A stretch of 64,000 bases of DNA, from NCBI GenBank assembly GCA_958295645.1, contig OY282361.1, positions 1,268,501 through 1,332,500 on the forward strand, given 5' to 3'. Positions 17,657 through 26,752 of this stretch are shown in pieces; position 1 is the first letter of the stretch; each line of letters starts with the position of its first letter. Position numbers and translations under genes: made by a program. A model generated the notes under the pieces. The model had not been told where the DNA came from. It saw nothing but the letters and a program-made list of their open reading frames with translations, and ran no database searches. This DNA is from Longimicrobiales bacterium. GTDB lineage: Bacteria > Gemmatimonadota > Gemmatimonadetes > Longimicrobiales > Gaopeijiaceae.

Positions 17657-17774
17657 TGGGGGCGGAGAACTGAAGACCGCCGGCGAGGGTGCGCAGAGCG
17701 TTCTCGCGCGGGCCGCGGAGGCGCCGGGATTCGGCGAACTCCGGGGACATCGAGAAAACAACGCGGCCGCCGGC

Positions 17775-20678
17775 ATGGAGCGGTTGCGCAGCGCGGCCGC
17801 CCGCGCGGACCGCACGGCGCTCGCCGACGCGCTGGAGTCCGCCGAGGGCCACGCCTTCTTCTCGTTCCTCTGCGGCAACAGCCCCTATCTGAGCCGCCTG
17901 CTCCTGCGCGACCTGGAGTTCACGGAAGCGCTCGTGGTGGACGCCCCCGGCGTCGTGACCTCCCGGATCGAAGCCGAGCTGGCGGCCGCCGACCCCGGCA
18001 TGTCGCGGGACCGGCTCATGACCTTCCTGCGTCGCCAACGCAGCCGCGTGGCGGTCGTGGCGGCGGCCTACGACTGCTTCGGAGTCGCCGGCGTCATGGA
18101 CTGCGCCAAGCTCCTTTCGGACATGGCCGACCACGCGGTTCGCTTGGCCACCTCCCATCTCCTGCGCGACCGCATCGCGCGCGGCGAACTCGCCTCCGTC
18201 GGCGGAACCGGATCTGCCGAAACCGAGGAGGCGAACCATCTCGGCTACTTCGTGCTCGCCATGGGCAAGCACGGATCCGGCGAACTGAACTACTCCTCCG
18301 ACATCGACCTCATCGTCCTCTACGACCCGGAGGCCGCCGGCTACACGGGGCCCAAGTCGCTCAAGGACTGCTTCGTTCGGGTGACCCGCGACCTGTCCCG
18401 CATCCTGCAGGCGCGAACGAGCGACGGCTACGTGTTCCGGACCGACCTCCGCCTGCGCCCGGACGCCTCCTCCACCCCGCCGGCGATCACGGTGGACTTC
18501 GCCGCGGACTACTACGACCGCTTGGGGCGCACATGGGAGCGGGCGGCCATGATCAAGGCGCGCCCGGTGGCCGGCGATCTGGCGGCGGGCGACGCCTTCA
18601 TGCGCCGGTTGTCTCCGTTCATCTGGGAAGAGGGGCTCGACTTCACCTCGGTGGAGGAGATCCGTTCGATGAGCCAGCAGATTCACGACTTCCACGGGCA
18701 CGGAGCCGTGCGCGCCCCCGGCCACGACGTGAAGCTGGGCCGCGGAGGCATCCGCGAGATCGAGTTCTTCGTGCACATGCACCAGCTGGCCTACGGCGGA
18801 CGCAACCGAAAGCTGCGAGCGCCGCAGATCCTGTCGATGCTCGAGGTGCTGGAAGACGAGAACCACGTCATGCCCAGCGAGGCCGCCAGCTTGGGCGAGG
18901 CGTACCTGCTACTGCGGCGCATCGAGCACAGGTTGCAGATGGTCAACGACGACCAGACCCAGAAGCTCCCGGAGACGGACGACGGGATGGAGCACATCGC
19001 GGCCTTCATGGGAATGAAGTCCGCAGCCGAGCTGGCGGCGGTCGTCGAGGAGACGGCCGGCGGGGTGCACGCGGTCTACCGGAGGCGCTTCAACGTGCCC
19101 GAGACCGAGCAGGACATCACCGCCGCCGTTCTGGAAGGCCCGGAGGGCAGCGAGGACGCCGTCGCCAAGCTGCACGAGGCGGGATTCGAGCGCGCGCTGA
19201 CCGCCTGCGAGACCTTCCGCGGATGGGCCGAGGGCTCGCACGCCTCGACGCGCTCCGAGCGCGCCCGCACGATCATCCGCGAGATCCTTCACGAGATCAT
19301 CGACGCGCTGGGCAAGACGCCCGACCCGGACCGGGCGCTCGCGCGCATGAACGGCTTCCTGAAGGCGTTGCCCGAGGACGTCTCGTTCTTCTCGATGCTT
19401 CGGGCCAACACTTGGCTCCTCAACCTCATCGCCGTCGTGATGGGAAGCGCCCCGCGCATCGCGGAGGCCTTGGGCGCGAATCCCAAGCTCCTCCAGGCCG
19501 TGCTGGACCCCGCCTTCTTCCTCACGATGCCCGACCGGGCCGAGCTGGCCGCGGAACTCGAGGAGCGGCTGGAGGAACTGACCGGCGAGCAGGAGCGGCT
19601 GGCCCGCACCGCGGGCTGGGCGAGCGACCGGCGTTTCCAAGCGGGGGTTCAGACGCTCCAGAACCTCGTGACCGTCGACGAAGCCTCCGAAGCTCTGACC
19701 GACATCGCCGACGTCGCGATCTCCAAGCTCCTGCACGACGTGCTGGCTGCGCTGGAACGCGAGCACGGCGCCGTTGCGGGCAAGGGATGCGCGGTGCTGG
19801 GGCTGGGCAAGCTGGGCGCGCGCGAAATGACCTTCGAGTCCGACCTGGACCTCGTCTTCTTCGCGGACGTGCCCGACGAGAACGCAATGTCCTCCGGTCC
19901 GCGCCCGATCGAGGCGAAACGCTACTACGCGCGCGCCGCCCAGCATCTCATCGCCGCCCTTCAGAGCCGCTCTTCCCCGTCGGGCAAGCTGTACGAGGTG
20001 GACATGCGCCTGCGCCCCTCGGGCAAGAGCGGTCCCCTGGTAACGACGTTCGGCGCCTTCCGGACGTACCACCGGGGAGCGGCCGACACGTGGGAGGAGA
20101 TGTCCCTCACGCGCTCCAGAATCGTCTGCGGCGACCCGGCGGCCCGCACCGCCTTGGCGGAGCAGATCGGCGAGGTGCTGTCGCGCTCGAGGGAGCCCGA
20201 AACGCTTCGGCAGGAGGTCGCCTCCATGCGCGAACGCGTCGCGGCCGAGTATCCGTCGGAGGACCCGTTCGAGGTCAAGTACGTGCGAGGCGGGCTGGTG
20301 GACTTGGAATTCATCGCCCAATATCTTCAATTGCTTCATGCCGGCGCGCGGCCGGACGTGCTGGCCGGGGGGACTGCGAAGTGCTTCGAGGCGCTCGCGA
20401 AGGCGGGCGTTCTGCCAAGCGGCGAAGCGGACGGGGGGACGGGGGCGGAATCGGAGGCGGCGTTCCTGGCCGGAGCGGTGCGGATGCAGAGAGCCGTCCA
20501 AGCCTTGCTGCGGCTTGCGTGGAGCGAGCAAGCCCTCGTTCGGGAGGCCCCCGAGACCTTGCGGAGGAAGTTGGCCAATGCGCTGGAGCACGACAGCTTC
20601 GAGGATCTGGAGGCCCGCCTGCGGGAGGTGCAGGCCAAGGCGTTCGAACGGTTTCGCGCTCATGTCGGCGCGGCCTAG
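17775..20678 (+). CDS. glnE: Bifunctional glutamine synthetase adenylyltransferase/deadenylase
   Basis: A 967-residue enzyme that adds AMP to, and removes it from, the glutamine synthetase tyrosine according to nitrogen status. Two nucleotidyltransferase modules are visible: the N-terminal deadenylase GKHGSGELNYSSDIDLIVLY (about 165-183) and the C-terminal adenylylase GLGKLGAREMTFESDLDLVF (about 676-695), each followed by its helical domain (KLGRGGIREIEFFVHMHQL and KYVRGGLVDLEFIAQYLQL). The N-terminus is about 30 residues short of typical members; the frame stays open upstream to a CTG at 17670, but ATG 17775 is the first normal start. It lies 118 bases after glnA. Confidence 0.94.
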   Translation: MERLRSAAARADRTALADALESAEGHAFFSFLCGNSPYLSRLLLRDLEFTEALVVDAPGVVTSRIEAELAAADPGMSRDRLMTFLRRQRSRVAVVAAAYDCFGVAGVMDCAKLLSDMADHAVRLATSHLLRDRIARGELASVGGTGSAETEEANHLGYFVLAMGKHGSGELNYSSDIDLIVLYDPEAAGYTGPKSLKDCFVRVTRDLSRILQARTSDGYVFRTDLRLRPDASSTPPAITVDFAADYYDRLGRTWERAAMIKARPVAGDLAAGDAFMRRLSPFIWEEGLDFTSVEEIRSMSQQIHDFHGHGAVRAPGHDVKLGRGGIREIEFFVHMHQLAYGGRNRKLRAPQILSMLEVLEDENHVMPSEAASLGEAYLLLRRIEHRLQMVNDDQTQKLPETDDGMEHIAAFMGMKSAAELAAVVEETAGGVHAVYRRRFNVPETEQDITAAVLEGPEGSEDAVAKLHEAGFERALTACETFRGWAEGSHASTRSERARTIIREILHEIIDALGKTPDPDRALARMNGFLKALPEDVSFFSMLRANTWLLNLIAVVMGSAPRIAEALGANPKLLQAVLDPAFFLTMPDRAELAAELEERLEELTGEQERLARTAGWASDRRFQAGVQTLQNLVTVDEASEALTDIADVAISKLLHDVLAALEREHGAVAGKGCAVLGLGKLGAREMTFESDLDLVFFADVPDENAMSSGPRPIEAKRYYARAAQHLIAALQSRSSPSGKLYEVDMRLRPSGKSGPLVTTFGAFRTYHRGAADTWEEMSLTRSRIVCGDPAARTALAEQIGEVLSRSREPETLRQEVASMRERVAAEYPSEDPFEVKYVRGGLVDLEFIAQYLQLLHAGARPDVLAGGTAKCFEALAKAGVLPSGEADGGTGAESEAAFLAGAVRMQRAVQALLRLAWSEQALVREAPETLRRKLANALEHDSFEDLEARLREVQAKAFERFRAHVGAA

Positions 20679-20712
20679 TTTCGTGCTCAATCCGGGCTAG
20701 GCGGTCGAGTTC

Positions 20713-21159
20713 GTGGACGCCGCGCTGGAAGTGGGCATGAAGCCCCAGTCTTCCGAGCCGCGCAGGGTGGCGGAGCTCTTCGAGCGCTTCGGCGCCGAGC
20801 ACGACTTGCCGCCCAAGATCGTCATGCGCATGGAGTTGGCGCTTGACGAAGTGCTGACCAACGTGGTCAGTTACGCATTTGGGGAGGACGCCGCCGACGC
20901 GCAGATCACCGTGGGCATGTACATCAGCGGCTCCCTGGTTAGAATAAGCATCGAAGACAACGGACCGCCCTTCAACCCGCTCACGGAAGCGGCCGACCCG
21001 GATGTGGAGCTACCAGCGGAAGAACGGGAGATCGGCGGGTTGGGCATCCACCTCGCCAAGACGTTCGTCCGCACCCTGCGCTACGAGCGCGTGGACGGGC
21101 GCAATCGCCTCACCCTAGAACAGCCCCTGGACGGGCAACCGGAGGAACCATCCGAATGA
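20713..21159 (+). CDS. RsbW-like anti-sigma factor / serine kinase (GHKL ATPase)
   Basis: A 148-residue GHKL ATPase of the RsbW/SpoIIAB family. The N-box is ELALDEVLTNVVSYAF, the G1 box SIEDNGPPFNP, and the G2 loop IGGLGIHLAKTF. Such proteins either bind a sigma factor or phosphorylate a STAS antagonist. The start is GTG 20713, the first initiator after the in-frame stop at 20698. It overlaps the STAS gene by ATGA, the usual arrangement for a kinase and its antagonist, and follows glnE by 34 bases. No sigma factor gene is in the window, so the target is unknown. Confidence 0.9.
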   Translation: MDAALEVGMKPQSSEPRRVAELFERFGAEHDLPPKIVMRMELALDEVLTNVVSYAFGEDAADAQITVGMYISGSLVRISIEDNGPPFNPLTEAADPDVELPAEEREIGGLGIHLAKTFVRTLRYERVDGRNRLTLEQPLDGQPEEPSE

Positions 21160-21491
21160 AAGTCACGACGAGCACGAGCGGCGCCGCCATGGTCGCCGCT
21201 GTGGAAGGTCGCGTCGATTCCGCCAACGCCAAGGACCTCGACCAGGAGCTCGGCGCGGTCATCGATCAAGGCGGCAGCCGCTTGGTGGTGGACTGCAGCG
21301 ATCTCAGGTACATCAGCAGCGCCGGACTCCGCGCGCTCCTCGTCGCCATCAAGAGGACCAACAAGGAGGGCGGCGGGGTGGCCATGTGCCGCGTGCCGGA
21401 TCACATCCGCGAAGTGCTGGAAGTGAGCGGCTTCACCCGGCTGACCAAGGTCTACGCCACGGTCGAAGAGGCCGCCGGCAGCTTCGACTGA
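21156..21491 (+). CDS. STAS-domain anti-anti-sigma factor
   Basis: A 111-residue SpoIIAA/RsbV-type protein. The phosphorylation site is in DLRYISSAGLRALL, where a serine follows the DxxxISS pattern, and the fold markers VEGRVDSANAKDL and LEVSGFTRL are present. It should be phosphorylated by the kinase encoded just upstream, with which it overlaps by four bases, and dephosphorylated by a PP2C phosphatase; the receiver-PP2C protein at 14804-15955 is the obvious candidate. Last gene of the glnA run. Confidence 0.93.
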   Translation: MKVTTSTSGAAMVAAVEGRVDSANAKDLDQELGAVIDQGGSRLVVDCSDLRYISSAGLRALLVAIKRTNKEGGGVAMCRVPDHIREVLEVSGFTRLTKVYATVEEAAGSFD

Positions 21492-21502
21492 CCGGTTTGC
21501 TC

Positions 21503-21529
21503 CGGCGGTCGGCCGCGGGACGGCCGCCG
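21503..21529. terminator. GC hairpin between the STAS gene and the porin gene
   Basis: CGGCGGTCG at 21503-21511 pairs with CGGCCGCCG at 21521-21529 (nine pairs, one U-G) around a nine-base loop, in the 45 bases between two converging stop codons. No U tract, so intrinsic termination is uncertain. Confidence 0.4.
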
Positions 21530-21536
21530 AACTCGA

Positions 21537-22637
21537 CTAGAAGAACATGAACGCCTGGACCTTGAAGGACCACTCCATGTCGTCGTAGTTGGAGTCGGGG
21601 TCGGCGATGGTGCGGTACAGGTCCAAGTTGGCGGCGATCCCGTTCCATCCCGCCAGATAGACCATGAAGCCGGGCGTCAACACCACGCCGCTCACGTCCG
21701 CGCCGCTTGCGTCTTCCGTGCTGGCCCAACTCACGCGGAGCAACGGCTCCACCGCATCCACCGAGCGATCCTCCGCCAGCGGCAGATGCCAGGCGCCCAT
21801 GACCTGGAGAGCCTTGAACTGGGCGTCTTCGCCAACCTTCCAGTTTCGGCCGCGCACGAAGTTGGCAAGCAGGTGCGGGCCTTTGCGCCGCCACGTGCCG
21901 GATTCGAACTCGATCCCGGTTGCGGGCAGCCAGCACGTCTCGTCGTCCTCTTCGCAGACCGTCTCGTCCAAGGCCGCGTAGGCGGACAGGCGGCTGTTCT
22001 CGCCCAGGAACACGGAGAACTGGCCCGAGGCGGACTTCTCGTTGTTGACGTCCTTGGCGTCGATGCCCTCGCCGTTGGTCAGCGTGACCCGGTAGCCCAG
22101 ACGGCCCCCTTCCCCGCCGCCGAACCGGCCCGTGGCCAGCAACCCGGGCTCGTACGTGTCGAGCCCCAGCGAGCCGGTCAACTGGCCGAACGAACACACC
22201 CCGCGGACGCCCGGACACTCTTGCACGCCGGTGACCCGCCCGTCGCGCTCGATGATCGGCAGCTGCGAGTTCGCGGCCAGCCAGAAGTAGGACATGGCCC
22301 GCTTGAACTGCCCGACCTGCAACTGAAACGACCGGGACGGGCTGATGGCCAGATAGGCTTCGAGCACGTTGGAGCCCTTGGCGTCGAACTGGACGCGGCC
22401 GGACACCAAGTCGTTGAGCCGCCCGTCCATCGTGACCCAGGCCCGCCGGATGAAGAACGACGAGGCCACGTCTTCCCGGCCGGAGTACTCGTACTGGACC
22501 TGGACTCGTCCGCCGAGCGTGACGGTCGAACCGTTGCGCGCCGAGATGTCCTGCGCCTCCGCGGAATCGGGGATCCCACCGGCGGCCCAGGCCCCGAGGA
22601 GTCCGAGGGCGAGCCTTCGCGTCCGGCTCGATGTCAT
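21537..22637 (-). CDS. Phosphate-selective porin O/P family outer-membrane protein
   Basis: A 366-residue outer-membrane beta-barrel of the OprO/OprP (Porin_O_P) family. Signal peptide MTSSRTRRLALGLLGAWAAG with likely cleavage after AEA or AQ, then repeating amphipathic strands such as GSTVTLGGRVQVQYEYSG and SSFFIRRAWVTMDGRL, with many Tyr/Phe/Trp, and a C-terminal aromatic residue (FMFF) as in Bam-inserted porins. The start at 22637 has GGAG upstream; an earlier in-frame ATG would add a non-secretory leader. It diverges from the ammonium transporter, 179 bases apart, which hints at shared control rather than phosphate uptake. Confidence 0.82.
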   Translation of the reverse strand: MTSSRTRRLALGLLGAWAAGGIPDSAEAQDISARNGSTVTLGGRVQVQYEYSGREDVASSFFIRRAWVTMDGRLNDLVSGRVQFDAKGSNVLEAYLAISPSRSFQLQVGQFKRAMSYFWLAANSQLPIIERDGRVTGVQECPGVRGVCSFGQLTGSLGLDTYEPGLLATGRFGGGEGGRLGYRVTLTNGEGIDAKDVNNEKSASGQFSVFLGENSRLSAYAALDETVCEEDDETCWLPATGIEFESGTWRRKGPHLLANFVRGRNWKVGEDAQFKALQVMGAWHLPLAEDRSVDAVEPLLRVSWASTEDASGADVSGVVLTPGFMVYLAGWNGIAANLDLYRTIADPDSNYDDMEWSFKVQAFMFF

Positions 22638-22816
22638 GTGTTCGCTCCGTTTCTTTCGAGGCGCGATTGAGGGTGTAAAACCGGCGCTGCCCGCAGGCCG
22701 CCGGCGTTTGCCGCAGGCGACATCTTGCCACAACCCGGCAGACCACTACTTTGTCCTCTGGCGCCGCCCCACCGGCGGCAAGACGACCTGCACAGCGGGA
22801 ACGGGAGACCATCGGA

Positions 22817-24217
22817 ATGATACGCAACCTAGCGAGTGCCGCTATGTCCAGCAAGATCACGGGCCGGAGAATCGCCGCCATCCTCGTCTTGGGAGCCGCA
22901 ATCCTGCTGGTTCCGGCCGCGGCCCAGGCGCAGGACGAGACCGCCTTCGTGCTCAACACGTTCTCGTTCCTCATCTGGGGCGTGCTCGTGATGTGGATGT
23001 GCGCCGGCTTCACCATGCTGGAGTCGGGGTCGGTGCGGTCCAAGAACGCGTCGATGATCTGCTTGAAGAACATCGGACTGTACTCGATCGCGGGCATCGC
23101 CTACTACGTCCTCGGCTACAACTTGATGTACGTGGACGTCTCGGGCTTCATCGGCTCGTTCCAGTTCTTCTACGGACCGTCGGCCGCCGAGACGGCGCTG
23201 ATCGGCGGCGACGCGGCTCAAACCGCGGCGGTGACCGAGAACGGCTACTCGGTGATGTCCGACTGGTTCTTCCAGATGGTGTTCGTGGCCACCACGGCCT
23301 CCATCGTTTCGGGCGCGCTCGCCGAGCGGGTTCGGCTGTGGTCGTTCTTCGCCTTCACCGCCGTGCTGACCGCGGTCATCTACCCCGTCGTCGGAGCCTG
23401 GACCTGGGGCGAAGGCTGGCTGTACGCGCGCGGCTTCTCGGACTTCGCCGGGTCGACCATCGTCCACTCGACGGGAGGATGGGCCGCCCTGGCGGGAATC
23501 CTGGTGGTGGGACCCCGTTGGGGGAAGTTCCAGCGGGACGGAAGCGTGAAGTCGACGCCGCCCTCCAACATTCCGGCCGTCACCTTGGGCGTCTTCATCC
23601 TGTGGATGGGATGGTTCGCCTTCAATGGCGGCTCGGTGCTGGAACTGGCGAGCGCCGGGGCCGCGGTCAACATGAGCAACGTGATCGTGAACACCAACTT
23701 GGCCGCCGCCGCGGGCGTCCTGACCGCCCTGCTGGTCTCGCGTCCGATATTGGGCAGGCTGGATCTCTTCGCCGGCCTGAACGGAGCCATCGCGGGACTG
23801 GTGTCGATCACGGCCGGCCCCGACATCGGTTCCGGCGGGCGGGCCATGCTGGTCGGCGCGGTCGGCGCGGTCATCTGCACGGCCGGGCTCAGGTTCCTGG
23901 AGAGCCGAAGGCTGGACGACGTGGTCGGTGCGGTTCCCGCGCACCTGTTCGCGGGCGCGTGGGGCACCATGGCGGTCTGCTTCGGGGGCGACTACGACTG
24001 GTTCGTGCAACTGACGGGCGTGGCGGCCGTGGGCGCCTTCGCGTTTTCCGTCTCCTGGCTCGTATGGAAGGGGCTGGATCGGCTGATGGGCGTGCGCGTG
24101 GGCCGCAACGTCGAGGAGATCGGCCAGGACGCAACCGAGCTGGGTCTCGACGCTTATCCCGAATTCGTCCTGATGGTGGACCCGGACAGCGGAGACGACT
24201 ACCGCGACGAGGATTGA
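22817..24217 (+). CDS. amtB: Ammonium transporter (Amt family)
   Basis: A 466-residue transporter with a cleaved signal peptide (hydrophobic stretch ending AAAQAQ) and eleven transmembrane helices. The twin pore histidines are H217 in STIVHSTGGWAALAG and H376 in VPAHLFAGAWGTM; the periplasmic recruitment region includes MLESGSVRSKN, and NGAIAGLVSITAGPD is the conserved helix-8 segment. The acidic tail (PDSGDDYRDED) is longer than usual. No glnK/PII gene follows, as it does in many genomes; next is the ATP-grasp cassette. Upstream GGGAGA supports the ATG. Confidence 0.95.
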   Translation: MIRNLASAAMSSKITGRRIAAILVLGAAILLVPAAAQAQDETAFVLNTFSFLIWGVLVMWMCAGFTMLESGSVRSKNASMICLKNIGLYSIAGIAYYVLGYNLMYVDVSGFIGSFQFFYGPSAAETALIGGDAAQTAAVTENGYSVMSDWFFQMVFVATTASIVSGALAERVRLWSFFAFTAVLTAVIYPVVGAWTWGEGWLYARGFSDFAGSTIVHSTGGWAALAGILVVGPRWGKFQRDGSVKSTPPSNIPAVTLGVFILWMGWFAFNGGSVLELASAGAAVNMSNVIVNTNLAAAAGVLTALLVSRPILGRLDLFAGLNGAIAGLVSITAGPDIGSGGRAMLVGAVGAVICTAGLRFLESRRLDDVVGAVPAHLFAGAWGTMAVCFGGDYDWFVQLTGVAAVGAFAFSVSWLVWKGLDRLMGVRVGRNVEEIGQDATELGLDAYPEFVLMVDPDSGDDYRDED

Positions 24218-24254
24218 GCCCGGCTCGCGGGCCGGGAAGAACAAAAAGCGAGGT

Positions 24255-25787
24255 GTGGTGAGCCGAGCCGAACCACTGGGATGTCCGGCGGGGTCGGGGC
24301 CGTTCTCGAGCTACGGTCTGGACGCTGCTTTCTACGACGAGATGTTCTCGCCGGACGGGAGCGTGCGCCCGGCGGCCCGGCGGGTCAACGCGGCCCTGGC
24401 AGTGGCCGAGCCGGCCGAGTTGCGCATGGTGCAGGACTTGGTGAACCGGCGCTTCCTTCACGAAGGCATCACGTTCACGGTGCTGGGGGACGAGGAGGCC
24501 AGCGAACAGATCATTCCCATCGACTGCGTGCCGCGCATCGTCACGCCGGAGGAGTGGGACCACATCGAGTGCGGCCTCAAGCAGCGCCTGCGGGCGCTCA
24601 ACCTGTTCCTTGAAGACATCTACCACCGCGGGCAGTCGATCAGGGACAGGGTGGTGCCCGCCGACTTGGCGCTGGGTTGCCCGCAGTATCGGACGGAGAT
24701 GCGGGGCCTCAAGGTTCCCCACGGCGTCTACGTCGCAGTTTGCGGCACCGACATCGTGCGCACCGCCGACGGATTCGCCGTCCTCGAAGACAACTTGCGG
24801 GTGCCTTCCGGCGTCTCGTACATGCTCGCCTGTCGCACGGCGATGAAGGGCGCCTTCCCCGCCCTGTACCGGGAGCACGGGGTGCGCGAGGTGTCGGAGT
24901 ACCCCGAACGGCTTCACGCCACCTTGGCCTCTCTGGCGCCCTCCGCCGAGGAGCCCCGCGCGGCGCTGCTGACGCCGGGGCGGTACAACTCCGCGTACTA
25001 CGAGCACGCCTTCCTGGCCGGCGAGATGGGAATCGACCTAGTGGAGGGGCGCGACCTCGTGGTGCGCGACGGCTTCTTGTACGCGCGGGCGGTCGGCGGG
25101 CTGCGGCGCATCGACGTCCTCTACCGGCGCATCGACGACGACTTCCTCGACCCCGTGTCCTTCCGCTCCGATTCCGTGCTGGGCGTGGCCGGGCTCTTTC
25201 ACGCCTACAGGGCCGGCAACCTGGTGCTCGCCAACGCTCCCGGCACCGGCGTGGCGGACGACAAGAGCCTCTACGCCTACGTGCCGCGGATCATCCGCTA
25301 CTTCCTGGACGAAGAGCCGATCCTGGCCAACGTGGAGACGCACCTTTGCCGCGAGCCGAAGGCGCTGGCCTACACGCTGGACAACCTGGAGAGCTTGGTC
25401 GTCAAGGAGGTCGGCGGATCGGGAGGATACGGCATGCTGGTCGGGTCTCACGCCTCGGAGCAGGAAAGGTCGGACTACGCGGACAGGGTTCGCGCGGATC
25501 CGGCGAACTTCATCGCGCAGCCGGTGCTGGCGCTTTCGCGGGCGGGTTGCTTCGTGGACGGGCGCATCGAGCCGCGCCATGTGGACTTGCGGCCTTTCGT
25601 GCTGCAGGGACGCCGCGAGCAGCACGTCGTGCCGGGTGGGCTGTGCCGCGTGGCCCTCAGGCGGGGCAGCCTCGTGGTGAATTCGAGCCAGGGAGGCGGG
25701 TGCAAGGACCTCTGGGTGCTGGCCGGGGCGGAGGGCGGCGGCGCGGACAGAGGCGCGACGAAGGACGAATCATGCTCGCCAGCGTAG
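24255..25787 (+). CDS. Circularly permuted ATP-grasp type 2 protein
   Basis: About 510 residues of the circularly permuted ATP-grasp family (COG2308). Motifs are FTVLGDEEASEQIIPIDCVPR, LNLFLEDIYHRGQSI, the loop VLEDNLRVPSGVSYML, LLTPGRYNSAYYEHAFLA and VVKEVGGSGGYGMLVG, the last being the glycine-rich nucleotide loop. The family is predicted to form amide/peptide bonds on an unknown substrate. It starts at GTG 24255 (or GTG 24258) after AGCGAGG and overlaps the alpha-E gene by 16 bases; that gene and the transglutaminase are its constant partners. Confidence 0.92.
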   Translation: MVSRAEPLGCPAGSGPFSSYGLDAAFYDEMFSPDGSVRPAARRVNAALAVAEPAELRMVQDLVNRRFLHEGITFTVLGDEEASEQIIPIDCVPRIVTPEEWDHIECGLKQRLRALNLFLEDIYHRGQSIRDRVVPADLALGCPQYRTEMRGLKVPHGVYVAVCGTDIVRTADGFAVLEDNLRVPSGVSYMLACRTAMKGAFPALYREHGVREVSEYPERLHATLASLAPSAEEPRAALLTPGRYNSAYYEHAFLAGEMGIDLVEGRDLVVRDGFLYARAVGGLRRIDVLYRRIDDDFLDPVSFRSDSVLGVAGLFHAYRAGNLVLANAPGTGVADDKSLYAYVPRIIRYFLDEEPILANVETHLCREPKALAYTLDNLESLVVKEVGGSGGYGMLVGSHASEQERSDYADRVRADPANFIAQPVLALSRAGCFVDGRIEPRHVDLRPFVLQGRREQHVVPGGLCRVALRRGSLVVNSSQGGGCKDLWVLAGAEGGGADRGATKDESCSPA

Positions 25788-26752
25788 CCGCCGACTTCTA
25801 TTGGCTGGGGCGCTACGCGGAGCGCGCGGAACAGACGGCCCGGCTCCTGCGCCACCAGCTGACGCGCCTCCCGGACACGCCGGCGGTGGAGCTGGCCCGC
25901 GGTTGGCGGGCGGTCTACGAGAGCCTCGGCCAGGAGCCGCCCGCTGCGCCGCAGGGGGCCGACGAAGCCGAGGCGTTCCTGCAAGTGGACGCGTACACGC
26001 TTGCCGGTGGGCTGATCGAGGAGGCGGCCAACCCGGGGTCGGTGCTGGCCTGCTGGGGAGCCGCCCGGGAGAACGGCCGCCGGGTTCGCCCGCACCTTCC
26101 GCTGCGCGTGTGGACCAGTCTCAATCAGGGGTTCCTCTGGCTGCGGGACAGCGATTTCGCGGCGGCTTGGGCAGCCGCTCCGGCCGGGCTTGCCAACGAG
26201 GCCATCGACCGGCTGCGGTTCTTCGCGGGCGTGGTCGAAGCCATGATGCCTCGAGACGACGCTTGGCGGTTCCTCGCCCTCGGTCGTTTCGTCGAGCGGT
26301 TGCAGCATCAGGTGGCGCTCCTGGACACGTGGAGGGACGCCGGCGGCCGGCAGGACGGCGGGCCTCGGTTGCGGTGGGCCGACCTGCTGCGCCTCTGCGG
26401 GGCGTACGAGTTCTACTGCCGCACGCATTCGATGAGCGTGGACGGGAACGCCGCGCTCGCCTTCCTCGTCCGCAATCCGGCGTTGCCGCGGTCGCTGCGC
26501 TTCTCGGTTCAGCGCATCGACGCCTTGCTGGTGGGGATCGACCCCGCCGGCGCCCGGTATCCGCTGGCTGCGCCGCACCGGGCGGCATTGCGCATCGGCG
26601 CGGCGCTCGAGGTCGCGACCGCCCGGGGAGAGGACGGGGCGCCGGATTGGGACGCCGTCTTGGAGGCGCTGGCCGGGCAGTGCGGTGCGCTTCACGACTT
26701 GGCCATCGAGACGTACGTGGACTACTCGGCCGCCGGGGGACTCCCGTCGTGA
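25772..26752 (+). CDS. Alpha-E domain protein
   Basis: A 326-residue, all-helical protein of the alpha-E family (COG2307). It opens with the hallmark MLASVAADFYWLGRYAERAE and has the second typical block FLALGRFVERLQHQVALLD plus LRFSVQRIDALL. Its role is unknown; it always accompanies the circularly permuted ATP-grasp enzyme and may hold its substrate or complete the active site. The gene overlaps both neighbours (16 bases upstream, GTGA downstream), which indicates tight stoichiometry. Confidence 0.92.
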   Translation: MLASVAADFYWLGRYAERAEQTARLLRHQLTRLPDTPAVELARGWRAVYESLGQEPPAAPQGADEAEAFLQVDAYTLAGGLIEEAANPGSVLACWGAARENGRRVRPHLPLRVWTSLNQGFLWLRDSDFAAAWAAAPAGLANEAIDRLRFFAGVVEAMMPRDDAWRFLALGRFVERLQHQVALLDTWRDAGGRQDGGPRLRWADLLRLCGAYEFYCRTHSMSVDGNAALAFLVRNPALPRSLRFSVQRIDALLVGIDPAGARYPLAAPHRAALRIGAALEVATARGEDGAPDWDAVLEALAGQCGALHDLAIETYVDYSAAGGLPS

